The position numbers and the translations under genes are program-made. A DNA stretch of 64,000 bases from JBASEY01 sp964404285 (GTDB lineage: Bacteria; CSSED10-310): positions 186,001-250,000 of the forward strand of contig CAYOJK010000002.1 of NCBI GenBank assembly GCA_964404285.1, in the 5' to 3' direction. Below are positions 1 through 8,246 of this stretch, in pieces. The notes below the pieces were generated by a model. The model was not told the origin of the DNA. It did not search any database and was given only the letters and a program-made list of their open reading frames with translations. Positions within the stretch are counted from its first letter, which is position 1. The number at the start of each line of letters is the position of its first letter.

Positions 1-1
1 A

Positions 2-460
2 AAATATGATTGGACAGGAACCTTTGCCGGCATCCATATCCTTGAACCTGAATTTCTCACGTTTATCAATCAAGAAAAATTTATGTGTATTAACTCTGAA
101 ATCTATCCTCGGGTTTTAGAACAAGGTCATCGAGTCGGCGTCTATCGACATGAAGGTTATTGGAATGATATTGGTACGATGAAAAGCTACTATGAAGCAC
201 ATTCCCATGTTTTACAGGGTTTATTGAATTTGCCAAACGTCCATAACCCACCGCTGAAATACTGGGCACATCATACCTGTCAATTGGATCCGGAAACCTG
301 TATTGGGAATAATGTCGTTCTTTGTCCTGAATGCATCGTCGGCAAAGAAACAGTTTTAGAAAATGTTGTTGTCTGGCCGGGGATTCGCATCCCAGATGGC
401 TCGTGTTTTAAAAATGGTATTCTTACTGATTCTAGAACCTTTATTTCTCTTCAAAAATGA
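2..460 (+). CDS. sugar-1-phosphate nucleotidyltransferase, C-terminal part (partial)
   Basis: Only the last 152 residues lie in the window; the gene enters from the left edge in frame 2. The motif GYWNDIGT is the conserved end of the nucleotidyltransferase domain in the mannose-1-phosphate guanylyltransferase and glucose-1-phosphate nucleotidylyltransferase group. A short run of hexapeptide-like repeats (IGNNVVL, IVGKETVLENVVVWPG) then gives a left-handed beta-helix tail. Such enzymes make NDP-sugars for envelope glycans in the cytoplasm. A sugar-kinase-like gene starts 14 nt downstream, and the AmgK/MurU muropeptide-recycling pair is a possible analogue. However, MurU lacks a beta-helix tail, so the substrate is open. 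Confidence 0.8.
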   Translation, partial: KYDWTGTFAGIHILEPEFLTFINQEKFMCINSEIYPRVLEQGHRVGVYRHEGYWNDIGTMKSYYEAHSHVLQGLLNLPNVHNPPLKYWAHHTCQLDPETCIGNNVVLCPECIVGKETVLENVVVWPGIRIPDGSCFKNGILTDSRTFISLQK

Positions 461-474
461 AAGCATAGAAAAAG

Positions 475-1497
475 ATGAATAGGGAAAAGGTAATACATAA
501 AGTTCTTCAACGTTTTTGGGGAGATGAGTCTTTCTCAATTCGTAAACTAACTGGTGATGCTGGAACAAGGGACTATTACAGGGTATTTCATAATGGCCGT
601 ACAGCAGTTTTAATGAATCAGCAGAAACCCTATGACAGCAGCGCCGATCTTTTTTTCAGGCTGACAAATTATTTATCTTCGCTTGGTTTTCCAGTTCCCA
701 AAGTGTTATTGGATGCGTCTGAAGACGGAATTTTGCTATTAGATGACCTTGGGGACCAAATGCTACAAACAATATATCAACAAAATCCGGATAAAACATT
801 AAAAGCGTATTATAGCAAGGTGTTTAAGCAGCTAGTTCGTTTGCATACGATTTGTCGGAAAGATACAGCAGGACAATACTCCGATATTTTTCAGCAGCGT
901 TTTGACTATGCGAAATTGCGTTGGGAATTGGATTTTTTTACGGAGCATTTTGTAAGCCGGTTCAAACGCCAGCATTTGAATCCTGAACAAATCGCTATAC
1001 TAGATTTTCATTTTGACAGTCTCTGTCAAATTCTCGAAAAAGAGCCTATTGTATTTACTCATAGAGATTTTCATTCGCGGAACATCATGATTAAGGATGA
1101 AGAAGCCTATTTGATTGATTACCAAGATGCACGCATGGGTCCCCCCGAATACGATTTAGCCTCCCTATTGCGTGATGCTTATGTAAAACTTCCCGAAACA
1201 TATATTGAAGATTTTCTTGAAAATTATTACCGTGAAACCGCTGACCAGCGTGATAAATCTCATAGGAGATATATTTTCAGTCTGATGTGCATTCAAAGAA
1301 ATATTAAAGCTCTTGGAACTTTTGGTTTTCAGGCTAGTAACAGGAAAAACACCGCTTATCTACAGTATGTTCCATTGCTAAAACAGCATCTTGAGACAGA
1401 ACTGTTCTATCTTGATGAGAGGAATAGCGGAAACACTGTTTTTCCGAGAGATTCAGCAGCCTTTAAGCGAGTTTTACTGCATGAAATTCTCGGGTAG
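475..1497 (+). CDS. aminoglycoside-phosphotransferase-family sugar kinase (AmgK-like)
   Basis: 340 residues, close to the usual size of AmgK-type anomeric kinases. The catalytic loop HRDFHSRNIM and the metal-binding segment DYQDARMGPPEYDLASLLRD are both intact. In this family the tyrosine-rich tail after DYQDARMGP is typical of bacterial cell-wall-sugar kinases that phosphorylate N-acetylmuramate or N-acetylglucosamine at C1. Placement directly after a nucleotidyltransferase fits a kinase plus NDP-transfer couple, which is inference. The Shine-Dalgarno sequence is weak (AGAAAAAG). The 3' end overlaps the next gene by 17 nt, which suggests translational coupling. Related small-molecule phosphotransferases cannot be excluded. 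Confidence 0.72.
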   Translation: MNREKVIHKVLQRFWGDESFSIRKLTGDAGTRDYYRVFHNGRTAVLMNQQKPYDSSADLFFRLTNYLSSLGFPVPKVLLDASEDGILLLDDLGDQMLQTIYQQNPDKTLKAYYSKVFKQLVRLHTICRKDTAGQYSDIFQQRFDYAKLRWELDFFTEHFVSRFKRQHLNPEQIAILDFHFDSLCQILEKEPIVFTHRDFHSRNIMIKDEEAYLIDYQDARMGPPEYDLASLLRDAYVKLPETYIEDFLENYYRETADQRDKSHRRYIFSLMCIQRNIKALGTFGFQASNRKNTAYLQYVPLLKQHLETELFYLDERNSGNTVFPRDSAAFKRVLLHEILG

Positions 1498-4474
1498 CCT
1501 CATAGCGATTTTTTTTCATGCTCTAATCATCCTGGTATTATCCTTTTTCATTCCACTTTTAGAGCCTTTTTCTTGGAAAGACGCGTCTCATTCTGCAATC
1601 ATCATTTTAACTGTTTTAATCATTGGACATGCTATCACCATTTTAAGATTTCGATTCTTAAAAAAGAGACAGGATATCTCTCATTATATAGATCTAAGCG
1701 TATTCCTTTTCTTATGGACGGGATTAAATCAACTGGCTTTTAAAACCCGATATCCTCCCGTTTCTGTAAGAAACTATCCCGAAATTTCCAAGTTTTTTCC
1801 CGTCTTTTTCGTTCTGGGAATAGTAATAATTGTTTTAACTTCCAGCAAACAATGGAAGTTCATTCACAAAGCATGGCTTGTCGCTTTTATGATGACATCT
1901 CTGCCATATACTCATCCTCTTGACCATTATACGCTTTCGATGTGTTTTCCCCTTATGCTATTGCTCTACGCAACTCATCGGGAGACAAAAACTATTAGTG
2001 TTTTTTTTCAAAACCCGTTTTTCCGCTATCACTATCTATCAACAGCAGCCTTTTTTATAGTTCAATTATTAATATCTTTAAATAATGATTTTGATCAAGT
2101 TGTACCCGATTTCTTATTTTATGCAACCATATTTTTTACTTTACCCCTTGTTTGGAGTGCAGTTAAAAATGATAAAAACAGCACACATTTGATAGTGAAA
2201 AAAGCTGTAGCGGGTCAAGTGATCTTAATGCTCTTTCTAGCTATTATCTGGATTGTTTGGACTGCATCGAGATGGGGCGCTTTGAGTATATTAAAATATC
2301 GGTTATGGATTAGTTTAATTCATCCCAATGCGTTGGCTGCTTGCCTAGCTGTATCCTTTTTAGTACTAGAACCCTGGAAAAAACAGGGCAAAAACCATGT
2401 TTTCATCTGGACTATCTCTATTTGTGCTTTGGTTATGCTTTTACTGACCCAATCCCGAGGAATGATCTTTGCGCTTCTGTTATCCTTTTTAATTATCAAT
2501 TTCAATCTACTGCAACTATTCAGAAAGCTCGAAAACAAACAACAACGATTGGTTACTTTTGTTGTTTTAGCTTGTCTAGGCCTTTCTGTAATTATTTATT
2601 GGCGTGTTCATTACAGATTACTGACAATAGGAATGATTCAAGATCGGATAACCTTATGGAAAGCCAGTTGGAATGGCATAAAAGCTCATCTTTTGTCAGG
2701 TTTAAGTTTTGGGTCAAAAGGGCGACTGGCTGAATTCGTGACCGATCCTTTTTGTGCCAAGACCGAATTTTTGCGCTTATGGATGGATTGGGATCGCCTT
2801 GGCAAACATTTTCATAACTTTTATATCGAAATTCTTTGGTTGTTTGGTTTGCCTGGTTTGCTTTTGTTTATGCTTGTCATTTACAAATGCTTTAACAAAA
2901 TACAATTAAATAAGATGTACCCCGGCGTGGTTATGGCCACCATGGCTTTGCTCTTATTTGGATTATTCGATTGCCCAATCTATTATGCAGCAATCATGTT
3001 TCTTGGCGCCACTCTCCTAGGTCTCATCTCCGGATCATCCTTTGAACTGAAAAATGCAGAAAAACCATTGTCGACGGCACAAAAAATACTGTCAGTTTTG
3101 CCTGCAATGATGGCTGTCAGTTTTTTACTTTTGACTGTCGTTCCTGTCTTTCATCAACGCTTTTTATACGCTCGAGGTATTCACCTTTCAAATCACAATA
3201 TTGATAAATCGAAAACCTGTTTAAAGGCTGCAGCCAACTTCAGACCTGCATCAGGAAAAACAGTTGAAAAACTTGTTCGGTTGATGCTGGATAATGGTGA
3301 ATGTATCGAAGCTACTTCTGCACTGGATACCTATATGCTCAAAACCAATATGCCGACCATTCAATTGATGCGTCTTCATGCTTGGCTGGAGCGAGATTCA
3401 ACTTTACGCCTTAAGCGTTTACAAAATGCTTGGCATTCTGATCCAGCAGGTCTAAAAAGTGAAAACCTCTCATTTGAAGTATTTCTAATGGAACTTCAGT
3501 CAGACTCGTTTGAATTGAGTTCTGATATCATTGACAACCTTCTAGCGGACAGAAATTTTTATATCCTTTTACGTGATCATGGTTCTGAAAGTCCTAATGG
3601 TTTAACAATTGACAAACAAACTGTAACGAACATTTTGAATGCGCGTGGACTCAATCTTTTTCCCTGTAACATTCAGTATTCCTCAGTCTTTTTATCTTTA
3701 GAGGATATGTTGACGACGATGGAAAAAGTATTAACGAATTGTGATGAAAATATTGATCGATGTAATAAAAAGCGACAGGCGTACTTTTTAGCCATGCTGA
3801 AAGCACGCGATTTTGGCCGAGCCACTCGAACTGCAAATTCCTGGAGTTTTGATCTATCGGAAACTCAATTAATAGCTGATGTTCAGACATTTCGTGAGGG
3901 TAGTTCAGCATACTCAATCATTCAGGCACGCAGAGCGTTAGGCATTGGTGATTATCAACTGGCGGAACAACATCTATTATCAGCCTCAACAGGCGAAAAA
4001 TCTAATCCGGAATGGTTTTACATGATGTCAATCGTATTAGGTAAAAGACACATTTGGAAATTAGCCTTGGAGAATATAAATTCGGCTTTACGATCTGCTC
4101 CGCACGATGTGCGATTTCTAATGGAAAAGGGGACTGCATTGTACCATCTTGGTCAACTTCCCAGGGCATTGGAAGTATTTCAAACGATTGTGTGCATTAC
4201 TCCATGGTCGGTTAAAGCTCAATCTTATACAGGAATAATTTTATATGAATTGGAGAGATTTGAAGAGTCAGTTTTATATTTTGAGTCTGCACGTGATTTG
4301 ACACCAGAGGACCCTCAAGCTTATTTTAATCTTTTTATGGCGTTAACCGCTTTGCCGGATCGAAAAGATGATGCCAAGAAATTACGTGAAACAATTGTAC
4401 AAAGATTTGACGAAGTTGCTATTCCAGAGGATTTAAAAGAAAGAATATTTAATGAGGATAATGGCAAAAGATAA
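1481..4474 (+). CDS. O-antigen ligase/polymerase-like membrane protein with C-terminal TPRs
   Basis: About 997 residues from the ATG at 1481. An in-frame ATG at 1391 would lie deep inside the upstream kinase gene and is less likely. The N-terminal half has about a dozen hydrophobic segments with Wzy_C-like features: LTQSRG in a membrane segment, RITLWKASW before an extracytoplasmic loop and HFHNFYIEILWLFGLPG after it. From about residue 780 onward come helical TPR repeats. Wzy/WaaL proteins polymerise or ligate polysaccharide at the outer face of the inner membrane, and TPR tails are known in some O-glycosylation ligases. The gene overlaps the next membrane/TPR gene, so they are probably co-expressed. 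Confidence 0.75.
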   Translation: MKFSGSLIAIFFHALIILVLSFFIPLLEPFSWKDASHSAIIILTVLIIGHAITILRFRFLKKRQDISHYIDLSVFLFLWTGLNQLAFKTRYPPVSVRNYPEISKFFPVFFVLGIVIIVLTSSKQWKFIHKAWLVAFMMTSLPYTHPLDHYTLSMCFPLMLLLYATHRETKTISVFFQNPFFRYHYLSTAAFFIVQLLISLNNDFDQVVPDFLFYATIFFTLPLVWSAVKNDKNSTHLIVKKAVAGQVILMLFLAIIWIVWTASRWGALSILKYRLWISLIHPNALAACLAVSFLVLEPWKKQGKNHVFIWTISICALVMLLLTQSRGMIFALLLSFLIINFNLLQLFRKLENKQQRLVTFVVLACLGLSVIIYWRVHYRLLTIGMIQDRITLWKASWNGIKAHLLSGLSFGSKGRLAEFVTDPFCAKTEFLRLWMDWDRLGKHFHNFYIEILWLFGLPGLLLFMLVIYKCFNKIQLNKMYPGVVMATMALLLFGLFDCPIYYAAIMFLGATLLGLISGSSFELKNAEKPLSTAQKILSVLPAMMAVSFLLLTVVPVFHQRFLYARGIHLSNHNIDKSKTCLKAAANFRPASGKTVEKLVRLMLDNGECIEATSALDTYMLKTNMPTIQLMRLHAWLERDSTLRLKRLQNAWHSDPAGLKSENLSFEVFLMELQSDSFELSSDIIDNLLADRNFYILLRDHGSESPNGLTIDKQTVTNILNARGLNLFPCNIQYSSVFLSLEDMLTTMEKVLTNCDENIDRCNKKRQAYFLAMLKARDFGRATRTANSWSFDLSETQLIADVQTFREGSSAYSIIQARRALGIGDYQLAEQHLLSASTGEKSNPEWFYMMSIVLGKRHIWKLALENINSALRSAPHDVRFLMEKGTALYHLGQLPRALEVFQTIVCITPWSVKAQSYTGIILYELERFEESVLYFESARDLTPEDPQAYFNLFMALTALPDRKDDAKKLRETIVQRFDEVAIPEDLKERIFNEDNGKR

Positions 4475-6866
4475 AGCTCCTAGAATTTATTGGACTGCTG
4501 CACTTTTATTTATACTGTTTTTTTCGCTTTATCTCAAAACAGCCGCTAACCAGCCATATAGCGGCGACTGTGGTGAGTTAACCGCCGCGTCTTATATCCT
4601 TGGAATACCTCATACAACAGGTTACAGCACCTATTGCTTGCTCAACAGATTCGCGGCACAAACGCTTCCCATGGGCAATATAGCTTTTCGGTCCTCTATG
4701 GTCTCTGCAGTATTTGCATCGTTAGCTCTTGTTTTTTTATTTCTTTACCTAAACAAAATTTTTTCCTTATCAAGCTCATTTTGGGGAGCGTCCTTATTGG
4801 GCGTTTCACTGATATTTTGGTCACAAGCAAATATCCAAGAAGTCTATTCGTTACACATGTTTTTTCTATGTGTTCTTTTATTTCTAGCCGAAAGAACAGC
4901 ATCAAGGTTCACTTTATCAAAACTTTATCTTTTATTGTTCGTAATGGGGCTGAGTTTGACCAACCATGGCCTGACTATTTTTAGCTATCCAGCGTTACTT
5001 TTGATTATCTGGCCAACGAAAAAGGCGTTGCCTGGCTATATTGCAAAATGGAAACCAATTATTGCAGGGACTGCCTTCTTCATACTTGGATTTTCAGTGC
5101 TGTTATATTTTCCGATCAGAGCTCTTACTAACAGTGTTATCCTTTGGAAACGCTGTAATGAATATACTGAGTTCGTCAACCACGTATCGGGCAGGCTTTT
5201 TAAAAATTTGATGTTCAACCAATCGTTTATCGATACGTGGAAAAGATTTTTGTTTTACGGACAAATTACCCTTCGCCAGTTTCCAATCGTTTTTTTAGGA
5301 CTCGCCATTTATGGATCGTACGTATTATTTAAACGCAATAGAAAGCTTTTATATGTTTTCATTCTCTACTTTGTATTAGTGAATTTTTTTACACTTCAAT
5401 ATAAAATAGTCGATATTGAAGTCTATTTTATTCAAAGCTACCTATCCATAATCATTTTCCTTGTGGCCGGCTTGGATGATCTACGCCAACGTCTGTATTC
5501 AAAGTCTCCATATATTTTTAGTTTGAGCTGGTTGGTTCTCCTCTTCGGATCACTGGCAGCGATAATGATAAAAAATTACTGGGAAAACGATTTTTCGAGG
5601 AATTATGTAACGTATGACTGGGGTATAAACGCATACAATTCAGCGCCACCAAATTCTTTACTGATCACCCAGGGATGGAATTCTCCATTCATGTTTTTTT
5701 ATCTCGATCATGTCATGGATTATCGACCGGATATATTAATGCAAGTCGATTATAAAGGGTCTACATTTCATCAAGCTTCTAATCAAAACTGGGATATACC
5801 TATAGTCTCTACATTGCCTGTCGAAATACCTGGAATTGGAGAAGAAGAGTTCAAAATATATGGAGTTGTATACCAGTTTGTAAAGCCGGGTCAGAATCTT
5901 AAGAATCCCGATACTTACAAATCATGTATGCGAAAACGTTCTTTATGGGATCCAAGAGTCTGTCTTGACTTTCATTGTCTCGCGCTTAAAGCGAATTATG
6001 TATTAATAGAGGGCTTTTGGGAATTAGAAGCGGGAAATAAAATGGAAGCTGATGAGCTTTTTGCAAAAGCAGAAACCGTTTCTATATTTAACCCTTTGGT
6101 TTTTAATAATCTTTCTTGTATCTACTTTAAACTCGGTGAGTATAAAAAAGCGGAAGAAAAGGCATTGATGGCACTGGAACTTGATCCAAGTTTGATTCCA
6201 GCTCTTCATAATTTAGGAAATGCGCTTCTTAAACAGGAACGTTATTCTGAGGCTATTGAGGTTTTTGAGGAAGTAAAGGAAAACGTAGTTTCTTTGGGTA
6301 GGCAACGTGAAGCTTTAGGATTCATGTATTTATTAGAAAATGAATGTGAAAAAGCTACACGGGAGTTTAGAAAAGCTTTGCTTATTTCACCTTCATCGCA
6401 ATCAGCCGCCATCAATTTGGGTGTTTCACAATATCGTTGCGGTAATTTACAGGAAGCATTGAAAACATTCAATATTCTAATCAATAAGGGAAATAGCCTA
6501 ATAGAAGCCTATTTAAATAGAGCAAATGTATTTATAGCTTTAGCCGATTTTCAAAGCGCCTCAAGTGATCTAACGTATGTTTTGAGTCAACAGCCGGAAA
6601 GTTTTGAAGCTCGTCTTGCACAAAGCATCATATTGTTCGAAGAAGGAGATGAAGATCTAGCTATTAGTCACCTTCAAATATTAGAGAAAGAATCTCCGGA
6701 GAGTACGGCAGTATTGAATAATTTAGGATTGATTGCCTTTCGCCTGCAAAACTATGATCTAGCCGCTGAATATTGGGAAAAGTCCATTAACTTGGATTCT
6801 GGCCAGCCATCTATCCATCAATATTTGCGTGAAATACAATTTGACAGATATTTTTTTATTAAATAA
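4461..6866 (+). CDS. DUF2723-type (GT-C like) membrane protein with C-terminal TPRs
   Basis: About 801 residues. The N-terminus has the segment SGDCGELTAASYILGIPHTT in the first extracytoplasmic loop, matching the GD-GEL-LGI-H pattern of DUF2723, which is related to GT-C protein O-mannosyltransferases. Around ten membrane segments follow, then a soluble linker (about 400-520) and TPRs (about 525-790). GT-C enzymes use lipid-linked sugars at the outer face of the membrane. Start choice: ATG 4461 follows GAGG closely, while ATG 4452 is in frame and also possible. It overlaps the previous gene by 14 nt and completes a four-gene glycan cluster. Donor and acceptor are unknown. Confidence 0.72.
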   Translation: MAKDKAPRIYWTAALLFILFFSLYLKTAANQPYSGDCGELTAASYILGIPHTTGYSTYCLLNRFAAQTLPMGNIAFRSSMVSAVFASLALVFLFLYLNKIFSLSSSFWGASLLGVSLIFWSQANIQEVYSLHMFFLCVLLFLAERTASRFTLSKLYLLLFVMGLSLTNHGLTIFSYPALLLIIWPTKKALPGYIAKWKPIIAGTAFFILGFSVLLYFPIRALTNSVILWKRCNEYTEFVNHVSGRLFKNLMFNQSFIDTWKRFLFYGQITLRQFPIVFLGLAIYGSYVLFKRNRKLLYVFILYFVLVNFFTLQYKIVDIEVYFIQSYLSIIIFLVAGLDDLRQRLYSKSPYIFSLSWLVLLFGSLAAIMIKNYWENDFSRNYVTYDWGINAYNSAPPNSLLITQGWNSPFMFFYLDHVMDYRPDILMQVDYKGSTFHQASNQNWDIPIVSTLPVEIPGIGEEEFKIYGVVYQFVKPGQNLKNPDTYKSCMRKRSLWDPRVCLDFHCLALKANYVLIEGFWELEAGNKMEADELFAKAETVSIFNPLVFNNLSCIYFKLGEYKKAEEKALMALELDPSLIPALHNLGNALLKQERYSEAIEVFEEVKENVVSLGRQREALGFMYLLENECEKATREFRKALLISPSSQSAAINLGVSQYRCGNLQEALKTFNILINKGNSLIEAYLNRANVFIALADFQSASSDLTYVLSQQPESFEARLAQSIILFEEGDEDLAISHLQILEKESPESTAVLNNLGLIAFRLQNYDLAAEYWEKSINLDSGQPSIHQYLREIQFDRYFFIK

Positions 6867-7245
6867 ATAACTCGTTTAAACGTTAAATCAACGCCATCGA
6901 TTATCATGAAGAGTTATTTTTATAGCGGAGAACATGTCACGTCAAAAATCGTGTGAGAATATACTTATAGGGGATAAGCGGATATAAAAGTATAGATTGC
7001 TTTTCCAGAAATCAGGGGTTACGATTTAACAGGCAATAAAAAAGACTATGTTATTGATTGAAATGTTGCTTTTTAACTTTTTTCCGTGTAAATATGAAAA
7101 GGAGCCTTGCCCTTGGAAGGATTGATTGCTATAACCGGATGCGATTTGGTTTTTTAATTCTTTCCAGAACTCATCATTGGTTCATAAAACTAAGAAATTT
7201 ATTCAACAAGGTATGAAAGAGTAATACATTTTAAAGGAGATGGCC
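6867..7245 (+). other. intergenic region, no gene seen
   Basis: This 379-nt stretch contains only very short reading frames without a convincing ribosome site. A perfect 10-bp palindrome CGTTTAAACG sits at 6873-6882 just after the upstream stop codon, with no T-run. I see no tRNA or known riboswitch fold. It presumably holds the promoter of the gene starting at 7246, whose Shine-Dalgarno GGAG is at 7236-7239. Confidence 0.5.
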
Positions 7246-8073
7246 ATGGAAATGTGGGAATTATTTCTAAAAGGTCTGGCAAAAACTATTGAAGAATTTA
7301 CAGTTAAGATGATTGAAAAAGGCAAGCAGGATAAAGGCACAACCTATACGGGTTATACACGGAGCACATCAGTCAGATCCGGACAACCTGTTTCACAACC
7401 TAAGACCCCTGTTCAGGCCCAAGATGTAGAAAAACTACAACAATCAATTAAGGAAGTGTTAGAAAAGCATCCTAAAGGAATAACGATGAAAAATATCGCT
7501 AAGGAGTTAGATGTTCAATGGCACTTTCTACGTATCCCTATGCGGCTCCTTATGGCAGAAGATGCAATTGTCAAACGAGGATTGGATTATTTATTGCCAT
7601 TAAAGCCGGATACGGCTCCACAAGACATCAGCGAGATTGAAGAAGACGTTGTTGAAGCTTCTAGGGATGAGATGGACATATTGGAAAAAGATGATTTATT
7701 TTTCGACAGGCCTGAAAAGTCTCATCGATCGATTAGAGAAAAAGAAGAGTATCAACCTAAGAAGAAAGACATAAAAGAAGAAAAAGGCTCTATTCCTAAA
7801 TCCGGCGCTCCTAGACGAAGGGTCGTTGATCCCTCTCAATTAGAAGATAAACCGAAAACAGAACCGATAGTCACCACTATGTCGATTCGTGAACGTGAAA
7901 GCCTGCGTTACAGAATAATGACAGCCCTTAGAGGAAGACCCGAGGGGTTATATCTCGAAAAAATTGAAGAAGTTTTAGGTGAAAGCGCTGTTGTTGTGAC
8001 TCCAATATTAAACGAGTTAGAACAAGAAGCGAAAGTCATCAAACAGCAAAATGGTAAATTTCGTTTGCCTTAA
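7246..8073 (+). CDS. protein of unknown function with two winged-helix-like domains
   Basis: 275 residues from ATG 7246, which sits 6 nt after GGAG; the ATG at 7240 abuts the GGAG and is too close. Two similar helical/wing modules can be seen. One is near residues 60-115 (VLEKHPKGITMKNIAKELDV then a strand-like end), the other is at the C-terminus (IMTALRGRPEGLYLEKIEEV then KVIKQQNGKFRL). A highly charged, probably disordered linker rich in Lys, Glu and Arg joins them. Both look like winged-helix folds that read a repeated, helicase- or regulator-like fold, so DNA or RNA binding is plausible but not shown. No signal peptide. It precedes PPDK by 173 nt on the same strand. Confidence 0.55.
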   Translation: MEMWELFLKGLAKTIEEFTVKMIEKGKQDKGTTYTGYTRSTSVRSGQPVSQPKTPVQAQDVEKLQQSIKEVLEKHPKGITMKNIAKELDVQWHFLRIPMRLLMAEDAIVKRGLDYLLPLKPDTAPQDISEIEEDVVEASRDEMDILEKDDLFFDRPEKSHRSIREKEEYQPKKKDIKEEKGSIPKSGAPRRRVVDPSQLEDKPKTEPIVTTMSIRERESLRYRIMTALRGRPEGLYLEKIEEVLGESAVVVTPILNELEQEAKVIKQQNGKFRLP

Positions 8074-8079
8074 ATCTGT

Positions 8080-8104
8080 GATTTTATGATCTTGTCATAA
8101 AATC
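8080..8104 (+). other. perfect 10-bp stem-loop after the winged-helix gene
   Basis: GATTTTATGA and TCATAAAATC flank a 5-nt loop, 6 nt after the upstream stop codon. The stem is AT-rich and no T-run follows, so it is a weak or rho-assisted terminator or an mRNA-end stabiliser rather than a clear intrinsic terminator. Confidence 0.4.
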
Positions 8105-8194
8105 CAATCGTATATTCCATCTATCACTATTCTCTATAAAAAATTTTTGTGGACATCTCTATAAATATAGTGTTAATTACGGCTGGGAAGTTTT

Positions 8195-8212
8195 TTGTGC
8201 TTGGAAGCACAA
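8195..8212 (+). other. palindrome in the PPDK leader
   Basis: TTGTGCTT and AAGCACAA flank GG, about 35 nt before the PPDK start codon. It can form a short hairpin in the mRNA leader or act as a dyad operator. Nothing else identifies it. Confidence 0.35.
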
Positions 8213-8246
8213 GGAACGCTTTAACATTTAACTGTTGGAGGTATGA

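Noticed and set aside
1391..1480. Earlier in-frame start for the O-antigen-ligase-like gene
   Set aside because: It would overlap the kinase gene by over 100 nt; the ATG at 1481 gives a normal 17-nt overlap and places the first membrane span right after the start.
7048..7125. 25-codon reading frame in the gap before the winged-helix gene
   Set aside because: No Shine-Dalgarno, Cys/Phe-rich composition and no recognisable product.
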